Assembly: GCA_039105265.1 (NCBI GenBank)
Contig: JAPFFF010000002.1
Span: 1,922,001-1,986,000, forward strand
Origin: Tritrichomonas musculus
Taxonomy: Eukaryota > Parabasalia > Tritrichomonadida > Tritrichomonadidae
Direction: 5' to 3'
Length of the DNA stretch: 64,000 nt
The stretch's first letter is position 1. Each line of letters opens with the position of its first letter. The notes beneath the pieces were generated by a model that was not told the origin of the DNA, searched no databases, and worked only from the letters and a program-made list of their open reading frames with translations. This document shows positions 1 through 9,550 of this stretch, piece after piece. Made by a program: the position numbers and the translations under genes.

Positions 1-3000
1 ACAAAAAAAATTATTCATGCAGTTTATCAATTTGTCAATCATCCAATAGAAACGACGGGTGATATCGTTATTGAAGTGAATAGTGCTTATGAATTTTTGA
101 AAAAATATTATGAAAACCAAACAGAGCTTATGAAAAGTATCCTTACTGTTATTTTGGTTCTTCTTGGTTCAGGAATTACGGGAATGGTAATCACAAGTGC
201 ATTCAAAAAGATTCGTGCCAAAAAAATTGAAAATGGACGTTTAGCATTAAGCACGAGCAATTTTGAAGGAGGGCAATTGTTGGATATTAATAATGGCATT
301 ATTATTGATGGAAATGGAAATGATAATAATGATGATGATAATAATGATGACGATATGAGAGACCCTAGTTTTCAGGGATGGATCGATACAACAAATAGAA
401 ATATTCGAAATATTATTCAGCAACATAATGTTTTAGAAGAAAGAGTCTCAAATATAAGAGAATGCAATTGTAATGATAATAATAATAATAATAATAATCA
501 AAGATTTTTTGGCCAAATTTCTCAACAACAACATCTTGACATTCAACAATTAATTCAAAAGCAAAATCATTTAATAATTGATAATAGTGTCGGCTCTTTT
601 GTTGATGCGATGTTTCAACCAGAAATATATCAAGAAGCAGCAACTCAAGTGAACACAACGATAAAAAGACGACGAAAAAAGAAAGAAAAAGTGAATGTAA
701 TTGACACATCACATGATCGTTCTTTTCAAAGAGATGAAAATTATGTTTTTGACATATTAACTGATCATTGGGTTCTTCATAATAATTCTAATTTTCAATC
801 TGGTTGGCGAACAAATCTTAATGCACAAAATATGCCACGCAATTTTATCATTGACACTTTTCATGGTGAATGGGTTGCTATCGGTGCAGAAAATGGTATT
901 CAAGAATCAAATACAGACTGGAGAACGAATCCTAGTTCAGCATTAGCAACCTTTCTGTTGCCATCTCAAATAAATGATGGTGTTTTTCGTTGGAGTGATA
1001 GATATGATCAATGGATATTTCATGCAAATTATAACTCATATATAAATCAAGATCAAAGTGAAAGATTAGAATGGCAAAGAGATCAAAGACAACATTTTGG
1101 TGATAATTATGTTTGGAATGTTTTTGATCAAGAATGGCAAGAACATGGACAGAATTTTGAAGCTGGATGGAGAACCAATCATGAATTTGTTCCTCCTGAT
1201 AACTATGTATGGGATGATTATTTAGAAGAGTGGGTGATGTTATCATATAGAAATAGAGGTTTTGACAGAAATTGGAGAAATAGCTATTCAGAGAGTGTGT
1301 CAGTTATGGTTGAATTATTGAATTCAGGCCGATTTTTAGGAAAAGGCCAAATTGTTCAATATGGAGGTGAATGGGTTTGGCGCCATCATGTAGACCCCGT
1401 TGATGATATTAAATTATTATCAGATGAAATAGCAGATATTAATATTAATAATAATTTGCCAGCAAATATTTCAGGAGTGAATTCAGTAAATGAATTATTA
1501 GAAAGCTATGATATCAATATTTTGAAAGAAGATGGCCGAACAATTGATGAGAAAAAACCGGTTTTAGGCAATTTCAATATATTAGCAAATTTGAATGTAA
1601 ATGGATTAATAAACGGTGTTGATATTGAAAAATTAGCTACGTCATCAGATAAGACAGATTCACTTTTTAATATAAAATTTGGAGTTCCAGAATTCAATGT
1701 GAAAAATGAAAACGTTGAAGGGGATACAAAAACAATCAATAATGTAAATTATAATATATTGAAAATTAAAATAAACGATGATGATATTGAACAAAAATTG
1801 AAAGCTTTCAATGGGAATATATTCAAAATAATTCTCAGAAAAGATGTTGTTTATGACACAGAAGGACGATATATCAAAGAATTTTTCATAAGCGTTCATG
1901 ATAATCATATTCAATGTCCGATAATAGCTTATGATGAAGAATCGAAAGGATATACAAATAAATGTTCTGAAGATAGCTCTCAATTTTTCATAGCTTTTGA
2001 TGAGCGTCTCAATATTGTGCCATATACGTTATGGATGAACGGTGATTTGAGTATAATGAATCAAACAAGTCAGGATTTAATTGAATCGAATAAACCAGTT
2101 TTTAAGTGCAAAATAATTGAAGCAGATAATGCTCTCAAATTACACAAAAGTGACGTTCATTATTTCTATAAGCCTTCAATTATTTCAGATGATAATGATT
2201 ATTATAAAATGATTTTTGAAGTACCCTCAGATTATACAATACCACCGCATTTACAATTTAAATTCAAAGAATATTGTTTTGGAAATAAATGGGACTTAAT
2301 ATGGGATGGAACTAAATGGGATGGCAAAAATATCCAAGGCAAATCAAATGGAAAAATAATAAATAAATGCAATACAAGAGCAAAAAAAGATGCTTATGAT
2401 GCTATTGGTGCATGTGTTATGATGAAGAATGATGACTGGAATAAAAAATTCTTTACTGATAATATATGGTATACAAATGTTAATGAAAAGAATTTAATGC
2501 AAGCATTTATCAGAAGACCTGTTAGAGGAGAAGGATGGGAAAAAGATGGCAAAATTGAATTGAAAGTGAAATTTAATGATGGCACTTTGAAAAATGGAAA
2601 TGAAATAGGTGTTGATTGGGGAAACACAAATTTCAGTCATTCAGTTGAAGGCTATGATCTTTATGCAATTGAAATATTAATATATAATTATTCGAAACGA
2701 ACTTTTGAGGTGAAAAACATTGAGGAAATTTTCTTGGATATCTATTCACCAAATTCAGATATAGCAAATCGAATGTCATTTCGCCTTGAGGGAGTTCACC
2801 ATGTTGAAAGGAACGATACAGCTTATTGCGATACTATCGGTGTTCTCGATACAATTGAAAAAATCTCTTATCGTTATGAAGATTCAAAAATTGATGCAAG
2901 TCATAGAAATATTGAATTATATCTGAAAAAGGATTTGGTGGATCCAGTAGATGAGGTCAATTGGGATGGAATTATGAATCCTTTCAAATATATTATTCAG

Positions 3001-4731
3001 CAACAATTTTATGAAATAACACCAAATCCAAATGCAGCAACCACACTTTATACAGATTATAATATCACAAGTTCTAAAATCATAACCGCCGATAACATCA
3101 CGACGATGAGAAGTGATTTAAATTTAGTGACAAATAATTTGGATGTCGTATCGTACGATTTGAATGAAATGAGTCATAGAGTTAACGTACTTGATTCAGA
3201 AATGGTTCAAGTCAAAAACATAACTCAACATTTAGAGAATGACGTTAAGAATTTAAGAATTGTTTCATATACAGCCCTAGCTTTTGGTATTGCAGGTACA
3301 GTGGGGAGTGCAGCATCTATCGGCATGCAACTTTTTCCACATGGTATCAGAATTTTAAAAGCAGCTTTTTCTAGCTTTTTCAGAGGTATGTTTAGTAGGT
3401 CCAGAGTTTTGGGTGCTCCTGATTGGACCAGATTACGAATTATGTTCGGAAATATTGCTGTTAGAAGCATAACCACCGATATTTCACCTGTTATTAATTG
3501 GTGTAATTCAGAATATAAACAATTAGACGATATAACTTTTGATAACGAAGATGAAAATCCAGAAGAATATTCGTTATCAGTTGAAGCCGCTTATGAATTA
3601 TGTAATCAATTCAGAGAAACATTGAAACCTATTTTAAAATTATTGGCCTTAAAGATCGATGAAATAGCCAATGAATTTGAATATAATGATTTTATTTCAA
3701 AAAGTGATTTGAAAAGAGACGATACAATTGACATTAATGGCAAATTAATTGATGGCAAAATACATTTAGAAGCTGAGGATACAATAAGTGAAGGAATTAT
3801 CAAAGTCAGGATTATGATCATGAAAGTAAGCGAATATAATGATATAGACTATGAAGAGAATTATCCAATAATTCATATATCAAATGGAGAGATATCGAAC
3901 TATGAGGGCACAGAGAACTTTCCAACTGCATCTCTCCAAGACAAAACTATAATTATTGATAACCCAAAGAGACATAGAATTAGTGCAATCAGCATCAAAG
4001 AGAACACAGCGATAAGAAGTATGAAATATTCTGTAAATGATATAGCATATATGAGTGACATTGATGCGCTTAATAAAAAGATTGATCAAATAGAAGAAAA
4101 CTCACATACAAACGATGAAAACATAGCAAAAATAATGAATACTTATCCTACTGTTGATGAAACAAATGCCGCTTTAGATGTGCTCAAAGGCAGAATTGAG
4201 ACATTAGAGGCTGAAAATACCACATTAAAGGCTACGATAGCCGCTTTTGAAGCCAGATTTGCTGCTCTCGAAGGCAAATCAGATCCAGATTTATCCATAT
4301 ATGCATTAAAAGATGACATACCAGATATGAATAATTTGATAAAACTGGCAAAAGTTAATTATACCTTTGATAACAAATCTGAAGGAATAATTCGATATAA
4401 TTTAGAAAAAGCACTTGACAATTATGAAGCAACAATTTATCTTTCTTATCCTGAAACTAAAAATAATATTGTGACTCAGAAAGAAATCAAAGTCAATGTT
4501 TCATTTAATTCTGCAAATTCGCCTTCATCGGAATATCAATGTGAACCAACAGAAATTTATTTGAATAATATACGTTTTCCGTTAGACAAAACAACTTTCA
4601 ATGTTATTTCTATTGCTCAATCAATAGTTTTCAACAGTTCATTTTTCAAAAATGGAATATCAAATTCTGAAAATCCAAAATGTGAAATATTTACAAGAAC
4701 ACCATATGCTACCCTATTGGATATAGCATAA
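1..4731 (+). CDS. Giant fibre-like Maverick protein, 5' end outside window
   Basis: The frame is open from base 1, so the start lies left of the window; 1576 codons are visible. Parts in order: a membrane-spanning stretch near nt 130-200 (ILTVILVLLG), Asn/Asp-rich linkers (nt 280-350 and 465-500), five or six Trp-rich repeats of the type YVWD...EW...GWRTN (nt 735-1400), a long conserved middle region shared with the gene at 18892-24216, a second hydrophobic stretch (nt 3265-3330), a coiled coil (nt 4185-4275) and a C-terminal domain. The layout resembles a membrane-anchored, phage-tail-fibre-like attachment protein. Function is inference; homology between the three copies in the window is directly visible. 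The frame looks whole as far as it can be seen. Confidence 0.8.
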   Translation, partial: TKKIIHAVYQFVNHPIETTGDIVIEVNSAYEFLKKYYENQTELMKSILTVILVLLGSGITGMVITSAFKKIRAKKIENGRLALSTSNFEGGQLLDINNGIIIDGNGNDNNDDDNNDDDMRDPSFQGWIDTTNRNIRNIIQQHNVLEERVSNIRECNCNDNNNNNNNQRFFGQISQQQHLDIQQLIQKQNHLIIDNSVGSFVDAMFQPEIYQEAATQVNTTIKRRRKKKEKVNVIDTSHDRSFQRDENYVFDILTDHWVLHNNSNFQSGWRTNLNAQNMPRNFIIDTFHGEWVAIGAENGIQESNTDWRTNPSSALATFLLPSQINDGVFRWSDRYDQWIFHANYNSYINQDQSERLEWQRDQRQHFGDNYVWNVFDQEWQEHGQNFEAGWRTNHEFVPPDNYVWDDYLEEWVMLSYRNRGFDRNWRNSYSESVSVMVELLNSGRFLGKGQIVQYGGEWVWRHHVDPVDDIKLLSDEIADININNNLPANISGVNSVNELLESYDINILKEDGRTIDEKKPVLGNFNILANLNVNGLINGVDIEKLATSSDKTDSLFNIKFGVPEFNVKNENVEGDTKTINNVNYNILKIKINDDDIEQKLKAFNGNIFKIILRKDVVYDTEGRYIKEFFISVHDNHIQCPIIAYDEESKGYTNKCSEDSSQFFIAFDERLNIVPYTLWMNGDLSIMNQTSQDLIESNKPVFKCKIIEADNALKLHKSDVHYFYKPSIISDDNDYYKMIFEVPSDYTIPPHLQFKFKEYCFGNKWDLIWDGTKWDGKNIQGKSNGKIINKCNTRAKKDAYDAIGACVMMKNDDWNKKFFTDNIWYTNVNEKNLMQAFIRRPVRGEGWEKDGKIELKVKFNDGTLKNGNEIGVDWGNTNFSHSVEGYDLYAIEILIYNYSKRTFEVKNIEEIFLDIYSPNSDIANRMSFRLEGVHHVERNDTAYCDTIGVLDTIEKISYRYEDSKIDASHRNIELYLKKDLVDPVDEVNWDGIMNPFKYIIQQQFYEITPNPNAATTLYTDYNITSSKIITADNITTMRSDLNLVTNNLDVVSYDLNEMSHRVNVLDSEMVQVKNITQHLENDVKNLRIVSYTALAFGIAGTVGSAASIGMQLFPHGIRILKAAFSSFFRGMFSRSRVLGAPDWTRLRIMFGNIAVRSITTDISPVINWCNSEYKQLDDITFDNEDENPEEYSLSVEAAYELCNQFRETLKPILKLLALKIDEIANEFEYNDFISKSDLKRDDTIDINGKLIDGKIHLEAEDTISEGIIKVRIMIMKVSEYNDIDYEENYPIIHISNGEISNYEGTENFPTASLQDKTIIIDNPKRHRISAISIKENTAIRSMKYSVNDIAYMSDIDALNKKIDQIEENSHTNDENIAKIMNTYPTVDETNAALDVLKGRIETLEAENTTLKATIAAFEARFAALEGKSDPDLSIYALKDDIPDMNNLIKLAKVNYTFDNKSEGIIRYNLEKALDNYEATIYLSYPETKNNIVTQKEIKVNVSFNSANSPSSEYQCEPTEIYLNNIRFPLDKTTFNVISIAQSIVFNSSFFKNGISNSENPKCEIFTRTPYATLLDIA

Positions 4732-4781
4732 ACTTTAAAATGGTTATGTTTTTTTTTGTTCAAAGTTCCCTAGTGATATCG

Positions 4782-4838
4782 TTCGGCGCAGTTAGGTCTG
4801 GGCGACCGTTAAGGGCGCACAGCCTAACGTATACTACT
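4782..4838 (+). repeat. Right terminus of Maverick A
   Basis: GC-rich segment in AT-rich surroundings, ending ATACTACT. Read inward it begins AGTAGTATACGTTAGG and contains a hairpin (GTTAGG at 4791-4796 with CCTAAC at 4823-4828). The same sequence with few changes occurs at 18784-18838 in the opposite orientation, and again next to the 3' end of a fibre gene. Confidence 0.75.
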
Positions 4839-6335
4839 GAAGATATTATCACTGATGGATTTATTAAAGTTAAATTAATGGTAAGAACGATAAGTGAGTT
4901 TAATGACGTAGATTACAATGAACACTATATTTCATTAACTATTACCAATGGTGATATATCAGAATTTGTTGGAACAGATGACTTTACATCAGCTGAGATA
5001 AACATTTCAGAAAATAAGACCATTATAACGATTAACAATCCAAATAACGTACAAGTAACTGGAATATCTGTTAAAGAAAACACAGCTATCAGACAAATGA
5101 CATTCACTTCAAATGATCTGGCTTACACTTGTGATGTTGTTGCTTTGAATAAGAAGATTGATGAAATTCATGAACAGATACAAGCAAACGATAAAACATT
5201 GGCAACTACATTGAACGAATTTCCAACAGTTGATGAAGTAAATGAAGCATTAGAGAAAATAAAAAATGATATGATTAACATGGATGATTTATCTAATTAT
5301 GCGACAAAAAGTGATTTATTAAATTATCGATTAAAGACAGATTTGAATGCTTCATATTTAACAGTTGACTATATTGATGGTGAAGTTTATATTGATTTTT
5401 ATCATGATTCATACATTAAAGGATCATTCGTGAATTCATCAAATGAAACAATAGAATTTGATACATGGTTTTATGTCGAAAATGAAGAAAAAGTAAAAAG
5501 TCAAAATATCGACAATAATGAAGAATACATGATAAAGTGGAATTCAGATAATTATCGTTTTTGGATTCAAAAAGTTGGTGATGATACTCAAATAAACGAT
5601 ATAACGATAACATTTGCTGAAAAAGGTGGAGTAGATACCATTGCTTTAATTGATGATGTTCAAAAAATGCGTAAAAATATTGAAAAAGAATCTGATATCA
5701 AATATGCGTTGAAGAGTGAGATACCAACCAATCATGTTACGACATCACAGTTAACATCAACATTGAATGAGTACATGTTGAAGAGTGATATGCCAGATGA
5801 TCTCGATAGATATGCGTTGAAGAGTGAGTTGAATAAATATGCTAAATCTCATCAAGATCTAGCCAAGTTAGTAGGTGATAATGTCGCTAAAATCGTAACA
5901 ATGAACAGTCAGATATCAAATCTACAGCAAGAGAATGAATCATTAAAAGCTAGGTTAGACGCGTTAGTGAATAAATTAACACGAATCAAGTACACATTCA
6001 ATGTAACGAATAGTAATACCATTCATTATCAATTCGAGAAACAACTTGACGAATATGATGGAACACTCTATTTGACTTATAATGAAACCAGAGATAATAA
6101 CACCAGTGTAAACGAAATCAAAATCAGTATATCATTCAACGTTAATAATACGCCTAAGTATGAATATCAATGTGAACCGACTAAGATCTGGTTAAACAAT
6201 ATTGAATTTCCATTAAGTAGTAGCAATCTCATGATCAATGCAACAGTTAATTACATATTGATTAATTCTTCATTCTTTACATCAAATGGTATCTTAACTG
6301 AAGATAACACGAAGAATGAGATACATTCATTGTAA
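4839..6335 (+). pseudogene. 3' part of fibre-like gene of Maverick B, split by element A
   Basis: The first bases of this segment (codons for Glu-Asp-Ile-Ile-Thr-Asp-Gly) align with an internal position of the other two fibre proteins (AEDTITDG in the gene at 18892-24216), exactly where element A ends. The open frame that runs in from 4740 reads the terminus of A and is not native coding sequence. What follows is about 498 codons with repeated tail-fibre-like words (YALKSE, YATKSD, PTVDEVNEAL), a coiled coil and a C-terminal domain like that of the gene ending at 4731. It converges on the 177-aa gene at 6394. Remnant of a giant fibre gene; the 5' part should lie left of element A. Confidence 0.75.
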
Positions 6336-6393
6336 AGCAAAAATAACAATTCCGTTTGCGGTCAACTCGTTACTTTATTTTTGAACAATTTGC

Positions 6394-6927
6394 TTAACAT
6401 ACAACATACTTTAAACATAAATGATAAACGTTTACTAGATCATTGTATTCTTTGTTATAAACTTGTTTGAAGTCAGTTACAATTTCACCAGATTCTTTAA
6501 CAATCTTAATTGAATCTATTTTTTGAATGGGTGATACTTTTGCTACACAACATCCGGGGTTATCATCAACGTATATCTCAACATCTCCACCAGTAACTGA
6601 TTTAATGATATTGACTAGATCTTCATGCGGTACGATGATGGTATGTTTGCTAATGAGGTTGCTGATGAGTGCTTTATCTTGATTGAGTAATATTTTTGCG
6701 TAAGTTTCAAGAATTAATTCGTTTGGTGTTTTGTTGTTTGTGGGTTCATCTGTTGTGATAATATCGTTGAGTGTTGCTTCACGTGTTATTACTATATCTT
6801 CTTTCCCGTCTTCACGTTTATTGATGAAAATGTTATTGTTGATGTTATTGTTGGATTGTGCTGCTGATGTCGGTTCAAGTGATACATTTGAGTTAACACC
6901 TGTGTTGAGATTTCTCTTCTTGATCAT
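6394..6927 (-). CDS. Conserved Maverick protein, about 177 aa, function unknown
   Basis: Clear homologue of the 175-aa protein at 31964-32491: both begin MIKKR, have an Asn/Ile-rich segment (NINNN, INKR), a conserved block ETYAKILL.QDKAL.SNLISK and a C-terminal stretch with a Cys-Cys pair (GCC), then SIKIV and YHLCLKY. No recognised domain. It lies at the start of the leftward virion-like block, converging with the fibre gene. Preservation in two diverged elements shows it is a real element gene; a role as virion component or regulator is only a guess. Confidence 0.75.
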   Translation of the reverse strand: MIKKRNLNTGVNSNVSLEPTSAAQSNNNINNNIFINKREDGKEDIVITREATLNDIITTDEPTNNKTPNELILETYAKILLNQDKALISNLISKHTIIVPHEDLVNIIKSVTGGDVEIYVDDNPGCCVAKVSPIQKIDSIKIVKESGEIVTDFKQVYNKEYNDLVNVYHLCLKYVVC

Positions 6928-6956
6928 TTCATTGAAAGAAAAATACGCAAACTATA

Positions 6957-7166
6957 TCAGTGTAGGTTGGTGTACGTATTGATATCATCTTTATATAATA
7001 TAAGTTCTTTAGCGTTTACTCGGTTGGAAGATCCATCAGTCGATGATAAATTTTCTTTAATATGTGTTGGTGGGTGTGTATACTTCGGTTGCGTTATTGG
7101 CGGGTTTTTCGTTATATGTTGTTTATGCGACATTACTTGAACTGATGATGTTACTTTGTAACTCAT
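6957..7166 (-). CDS. Small Pro/Lys/Thr-rich protein, 69 aa, doubtful
   Basis: Short frame between the 177-aa gene and the HNH gene. It is rich in Pro, Thr, His and Lys (PPITQPKYTHPPTHIKEN) and occupies the place where element E has a 142-aa Pro/Lys-rich protein (32523-32951), but the similarity is weak. An ATG preceded by an A/T tract supports a start. It may be a genuine small gene or a chance frame. Confidence 0.35.
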   Translation of the reverse strand: MSYKVTSSVQVMSHKQHITKNPPITQPKYTHPPTHIKENLSSTDGSSNRVNAKELILYKDDINTYTNLH

Positions 7167-7214
7167 TTAGGCAAAAATAAAGAAAACGTATTCAACTAAT
7201 TTGTTTTCAAATGT

Positions 7215-7811
7215 TTAGAGATCATGTTGACGTTTAAATATATGAATATACACTCCAACCTGTTTATTGTCGATATCATGCATTTTAACTTGTCGAGATC
7301 CTGATTTAGTCGTATTAATATGAAGTATTTTATAAAAATCATCTGTTATTTTATTGTAGAATATATCTTCATTTGTTTCTTCATCATAGTAATAATAATA
7401 TCGATTTTCATCAAAGTATCTCATTCCATTTCGAGTTTTGTAAAAGTCAACAACAATTGATTCATCTGGAATTGTATCTACGTATTCGTATACAACACTT
7501 TTGAATGATAATCTATTAAAAGCATTTTGACTTGATGTTACCCATCTTAAATTCAATATATGATAATCTGTTCTATTATGATTAATATGATCAACCTCTG
7601 TTTTATTTTCAGGATCATCATTCTCTATCCATTGTAAAGCAACCACGACGTGTTTGTAACATTTAGTACCATTGAGTTTGATTTGTATATATTTTAATTT
7701 CGTATTTTCCCATTCACTGATGATGTAACCGTTATTTTTACGTCTGATTTGATATGGGTAGCTAGTACAGATCTCATAATCATTATCAACTTTCAATGTT
7801 TCCCAAATCAT
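7215..7811 (-). CDS. HNH endonuclease-like protein, 198 aa
   Basis: Residues about 73-92 form an HNH signature (VDHINHNRTD...NLRW) of the type found in phage and intron-encoded HNH nucleases with NUMOD4-like N-termini; the N-terminal half (YEICTSYPYQIRRK) matches that layout. Two homologues lie in element E (31329-31934 and 33477-34088) with the same N-terminal, HNH and C-terminal parts. The C-terminal half (tyrosine-rich, EETNEDIFY) is shared by all three and is not part of the standard HNH fold. A freestanding DNA-cutting enzyme is inferred; it could help the element spread, repair or compete. Confidence 0.8.
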   Translation of the reverse strand: MIWETLKVDNDYEICTSYPYQIRRKNNGYIISEWENTKLKYIQIKLNGTKCYKHVVVALQWIENDDPENKTEVDHINHNRTDYHILNLRWVTSSQNAFNRLSFKSVVYEYVDTIPDESIVVDFYKTRNGMRYFDENRYYYYYDEETNEDIFYNKITDDFYKILHINTTKSGSRQVKMHDIDNKQVGVYIHIFKRQHDL

Positions 7812-7876
7812 TTATATTAGAATAAAAAATATTATTAAAAAAAAAGAATGACAATAATTTCATATATTTACTTTGT

Positions 7877-9481
7877 TTATCTGCTTGTGATGTCAATGGC
7901 ACCTATCTCAACAACAGGCGGTATTTCATTAGGTTGTACATGAATAGAAATCACTGTATCTTGTAATAAAGCCATAATAGGTGGTACTGCACCTGGTTGA
8001 ACAAAATCATTTAAGTCGTTACCTCCAGCGTCATTTGGTATCTGGTTTGGTACATCGCACACAATTTCATAAGTGATTGGCGTGTTACTGGTTTGTCCCT
8101 GTTGAAATGTATTATCAGTTTCAGTTGGTAATCCAACAAAGAATGATGTTCTATCATAGCTAATTCTTCCAATTGTTGCACGCGCAGATCTTATATTCGT
8201 TAATGATTGAACCACTTCTTTATTAAGTCCAGTTTGCTCACCATTAACATTCATTGCATTTTGACATAATTCGATAAACATTGGATCTGAACCATCTGTA
8301 GCAAATGGAATTGTTGGAACTACTCCATAACCACCACACCTCAACTGAAAATTGCTGAACTGCGGATTTTTGAACACAGTATGATGATTTGACGTTAATG
8401 GAAATATAAAGAATATAGAATCAATAAAACGTGGAGTGATCGTTTGAGTAGTTGAACAATGACCGGCACTAAGTGGTTTACTCATAGTAGTAAATGTCAA
8501 TATTTGAGTTGGAAAGATGAGCTCCTGTTGTGAATATCGTTGAACGAGTGATTGGTAGATATCTCCATCAATGCCAAAGTTAGGAATGACACTGTAACAG
8601 TCAGTAATTTCGTAATCACGGTTAACAGTTAAAGTACGAGCAGCAGCAGATAGGTGATTACCAGCAGCGTTTTCCCATAACATAACTTGTTGTCCTATCG
8701 GAGTGAATTCATTAGTGATTGCATCAATCTGTAATTGAGTAAAATTACTAGCATCATGTACAATATCATTAGATAAACCAACTGGACAATATACCAAACC
8801 TTGTGTACCAAACATGATTTTAAGTTCTAGTTTTCCAGCAAATGATGGTAGATATTTGATGTTACTTAATGGAAGAAAACGTCGTAAATCGATCTTCAAT
8901 GGAATATAGATGTTATTGTAAGCAACATTAGCATTATCGATTTCGATAAAAGCACCACAACGAGCTTGATTAAATTTACGTTTAAATATATCTTTGTGTC
9001 GAACTTTAGAGTAAATATCAGCTTGTTTTGACGTTTCATTGGCACCACATGCAGTAAGGAATGATTCTTCTGGTCCAAAATTCTGAGTATATATTGATAT
9101 ACCATTAGCTAGAATTTCATATTTTTCAACAGCGTCCATAGCATCTTTAAACCCAACCCATACTCCATTAAATGAATGACCAACTACATTGTTCAAAGCA
9201 GCTACAAGTGCAGCACTAAGTCTACAATTGATCTTCATCTTAGCTTTGATGAAACCGTTATACAAGTCTGCTGTGTTATCGCATGTTGGGCTGATGATGA
9301 ATGTCGTGAATGAACCTGCATGTATAGGTGCTGATGGACTGTATGAAGCTTGTGCGTCAATAACATACTTCTTATTGGTGTCAGACATGGCGATTGCATT
9401 ATCAACTATATCAAAATAACTAGCTACTTGTGTGTTGACTTCAGCTGATGTTTTATGAAATACTTCGTTGTTGAACGTCAT
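7877..9481 (-). CDS. Major capsid-like protein of Maverick B (double jelly-roll type)
   Basis: The 534-aa protein is clearly homologous to the product of 34157-35731: shared blocks include a start-proximal ASYFDIVDN.IA.SDTNK, YEI.ANGI.IYTQNFG, LPLSNIKYLP.FAGK.EL and PRF.DSIF. Size, place in the leftward block just before the core-like protein and ATPase, and conservation fit the Polinton major capsid protein, predicted in the family to have a double jelly-roll fold. The fold itself is not visible in sequence, so the capsid assignment rests on length, synteny and conservation. The frame looks whole. Confidence 0.7.
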   Translation of the reverse strand: MTFNNEVFHKTSAEVNTQVASYFDIVDNAIAMSDTNKKYVIDAQASYSPSAPIHAGSFTTFIISPTCDNTADLYNGFIKAKMKINCRLSAALVAALNNVVGHSFNGVWVGFKDAMDAVEKYEILANGISIYTQNFGPEESFLTACGANETSKQADIYSKVRHKDIFKRKFNQARCGAFIEIDNANVAYNNIYIPLKIDLRRFLPLSNIKYLPSFAGKLELKIMFGTQGLVYCPVGLSNDIVHDASNFTQLQIDAITNEFTPIGQQVMLWENAAGNHLSAAARTLTVNRDYEITDCYSVIPNFGIDGDIYQSLVQRYSQQELIFPTQILTFTTMSKPLSAGHCSTTQTITPRFIDSIFFIFPLTSNHHTVFKNPQFSNFQLRCGGYGVVPTIPFATDGSDPMFIELCQNAMNVNGEQTGLNKEVVQSLTNIRSARATIGRISYDRTSFFVGLPTETDNTFQQGQTSNTPITYEIVCDVPNQIPNDAGGNDLNDFVQPGAVPPIMALLQDTVISIHVQPNEIPPVVEIGAIDITSR

Positions 9482-9550
9482 TTACTTGGTACAAAAATTT
9501 GTGAAACAAAAATAACGAATCATTCAAGGTTAGTTAATCAACTGAAAAAT

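Larger units (their letters stand above)
1..4838 (+). mobile_element. Maverick/Polinton element A, right-end portion
   Basis: Only the right end of this Maverick is in the window; the rest lies to the left. It carries a giant fibre-like gene ending about 107 bp before a GC-rich terminus that finishes in ATACTACT at 4838. That terminus is nearly the same as one found in inverted orientation at 18784, and its last bases match the AGTAGT ends of the other two Mavericks here. The base after it (4839) falls in the middle of a fibre gene belonging to another Maverick, so A is read as an insertion in element B. The visible part looks whole. Terminal similarity and open reading frame suggest a fairly young copy. 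Confidence 0.75.

Noticed and set aside
76-4731. Fibre gene start at 76
   Set aside because: That codon is GTG and the frame is open to base 1, so the gene starts outside the window.
4782-4838. Integron attC-like site (GTTAGGT ... GCCTAAC) between two fibre genes
   Set aside because: The two core-like words are in the wrong order for attC, and the segment matches Maverick ends at 18784 and, in part, at 15125; it is an element terminus.
4740-6335. Silent C-terminal cassette for switching of fibre tails (shufflon-like)
   Set aside because: The left edge coincides exactly with the terminus of element A, so insertion of A in another element's fibre gene explains it without a switching system.
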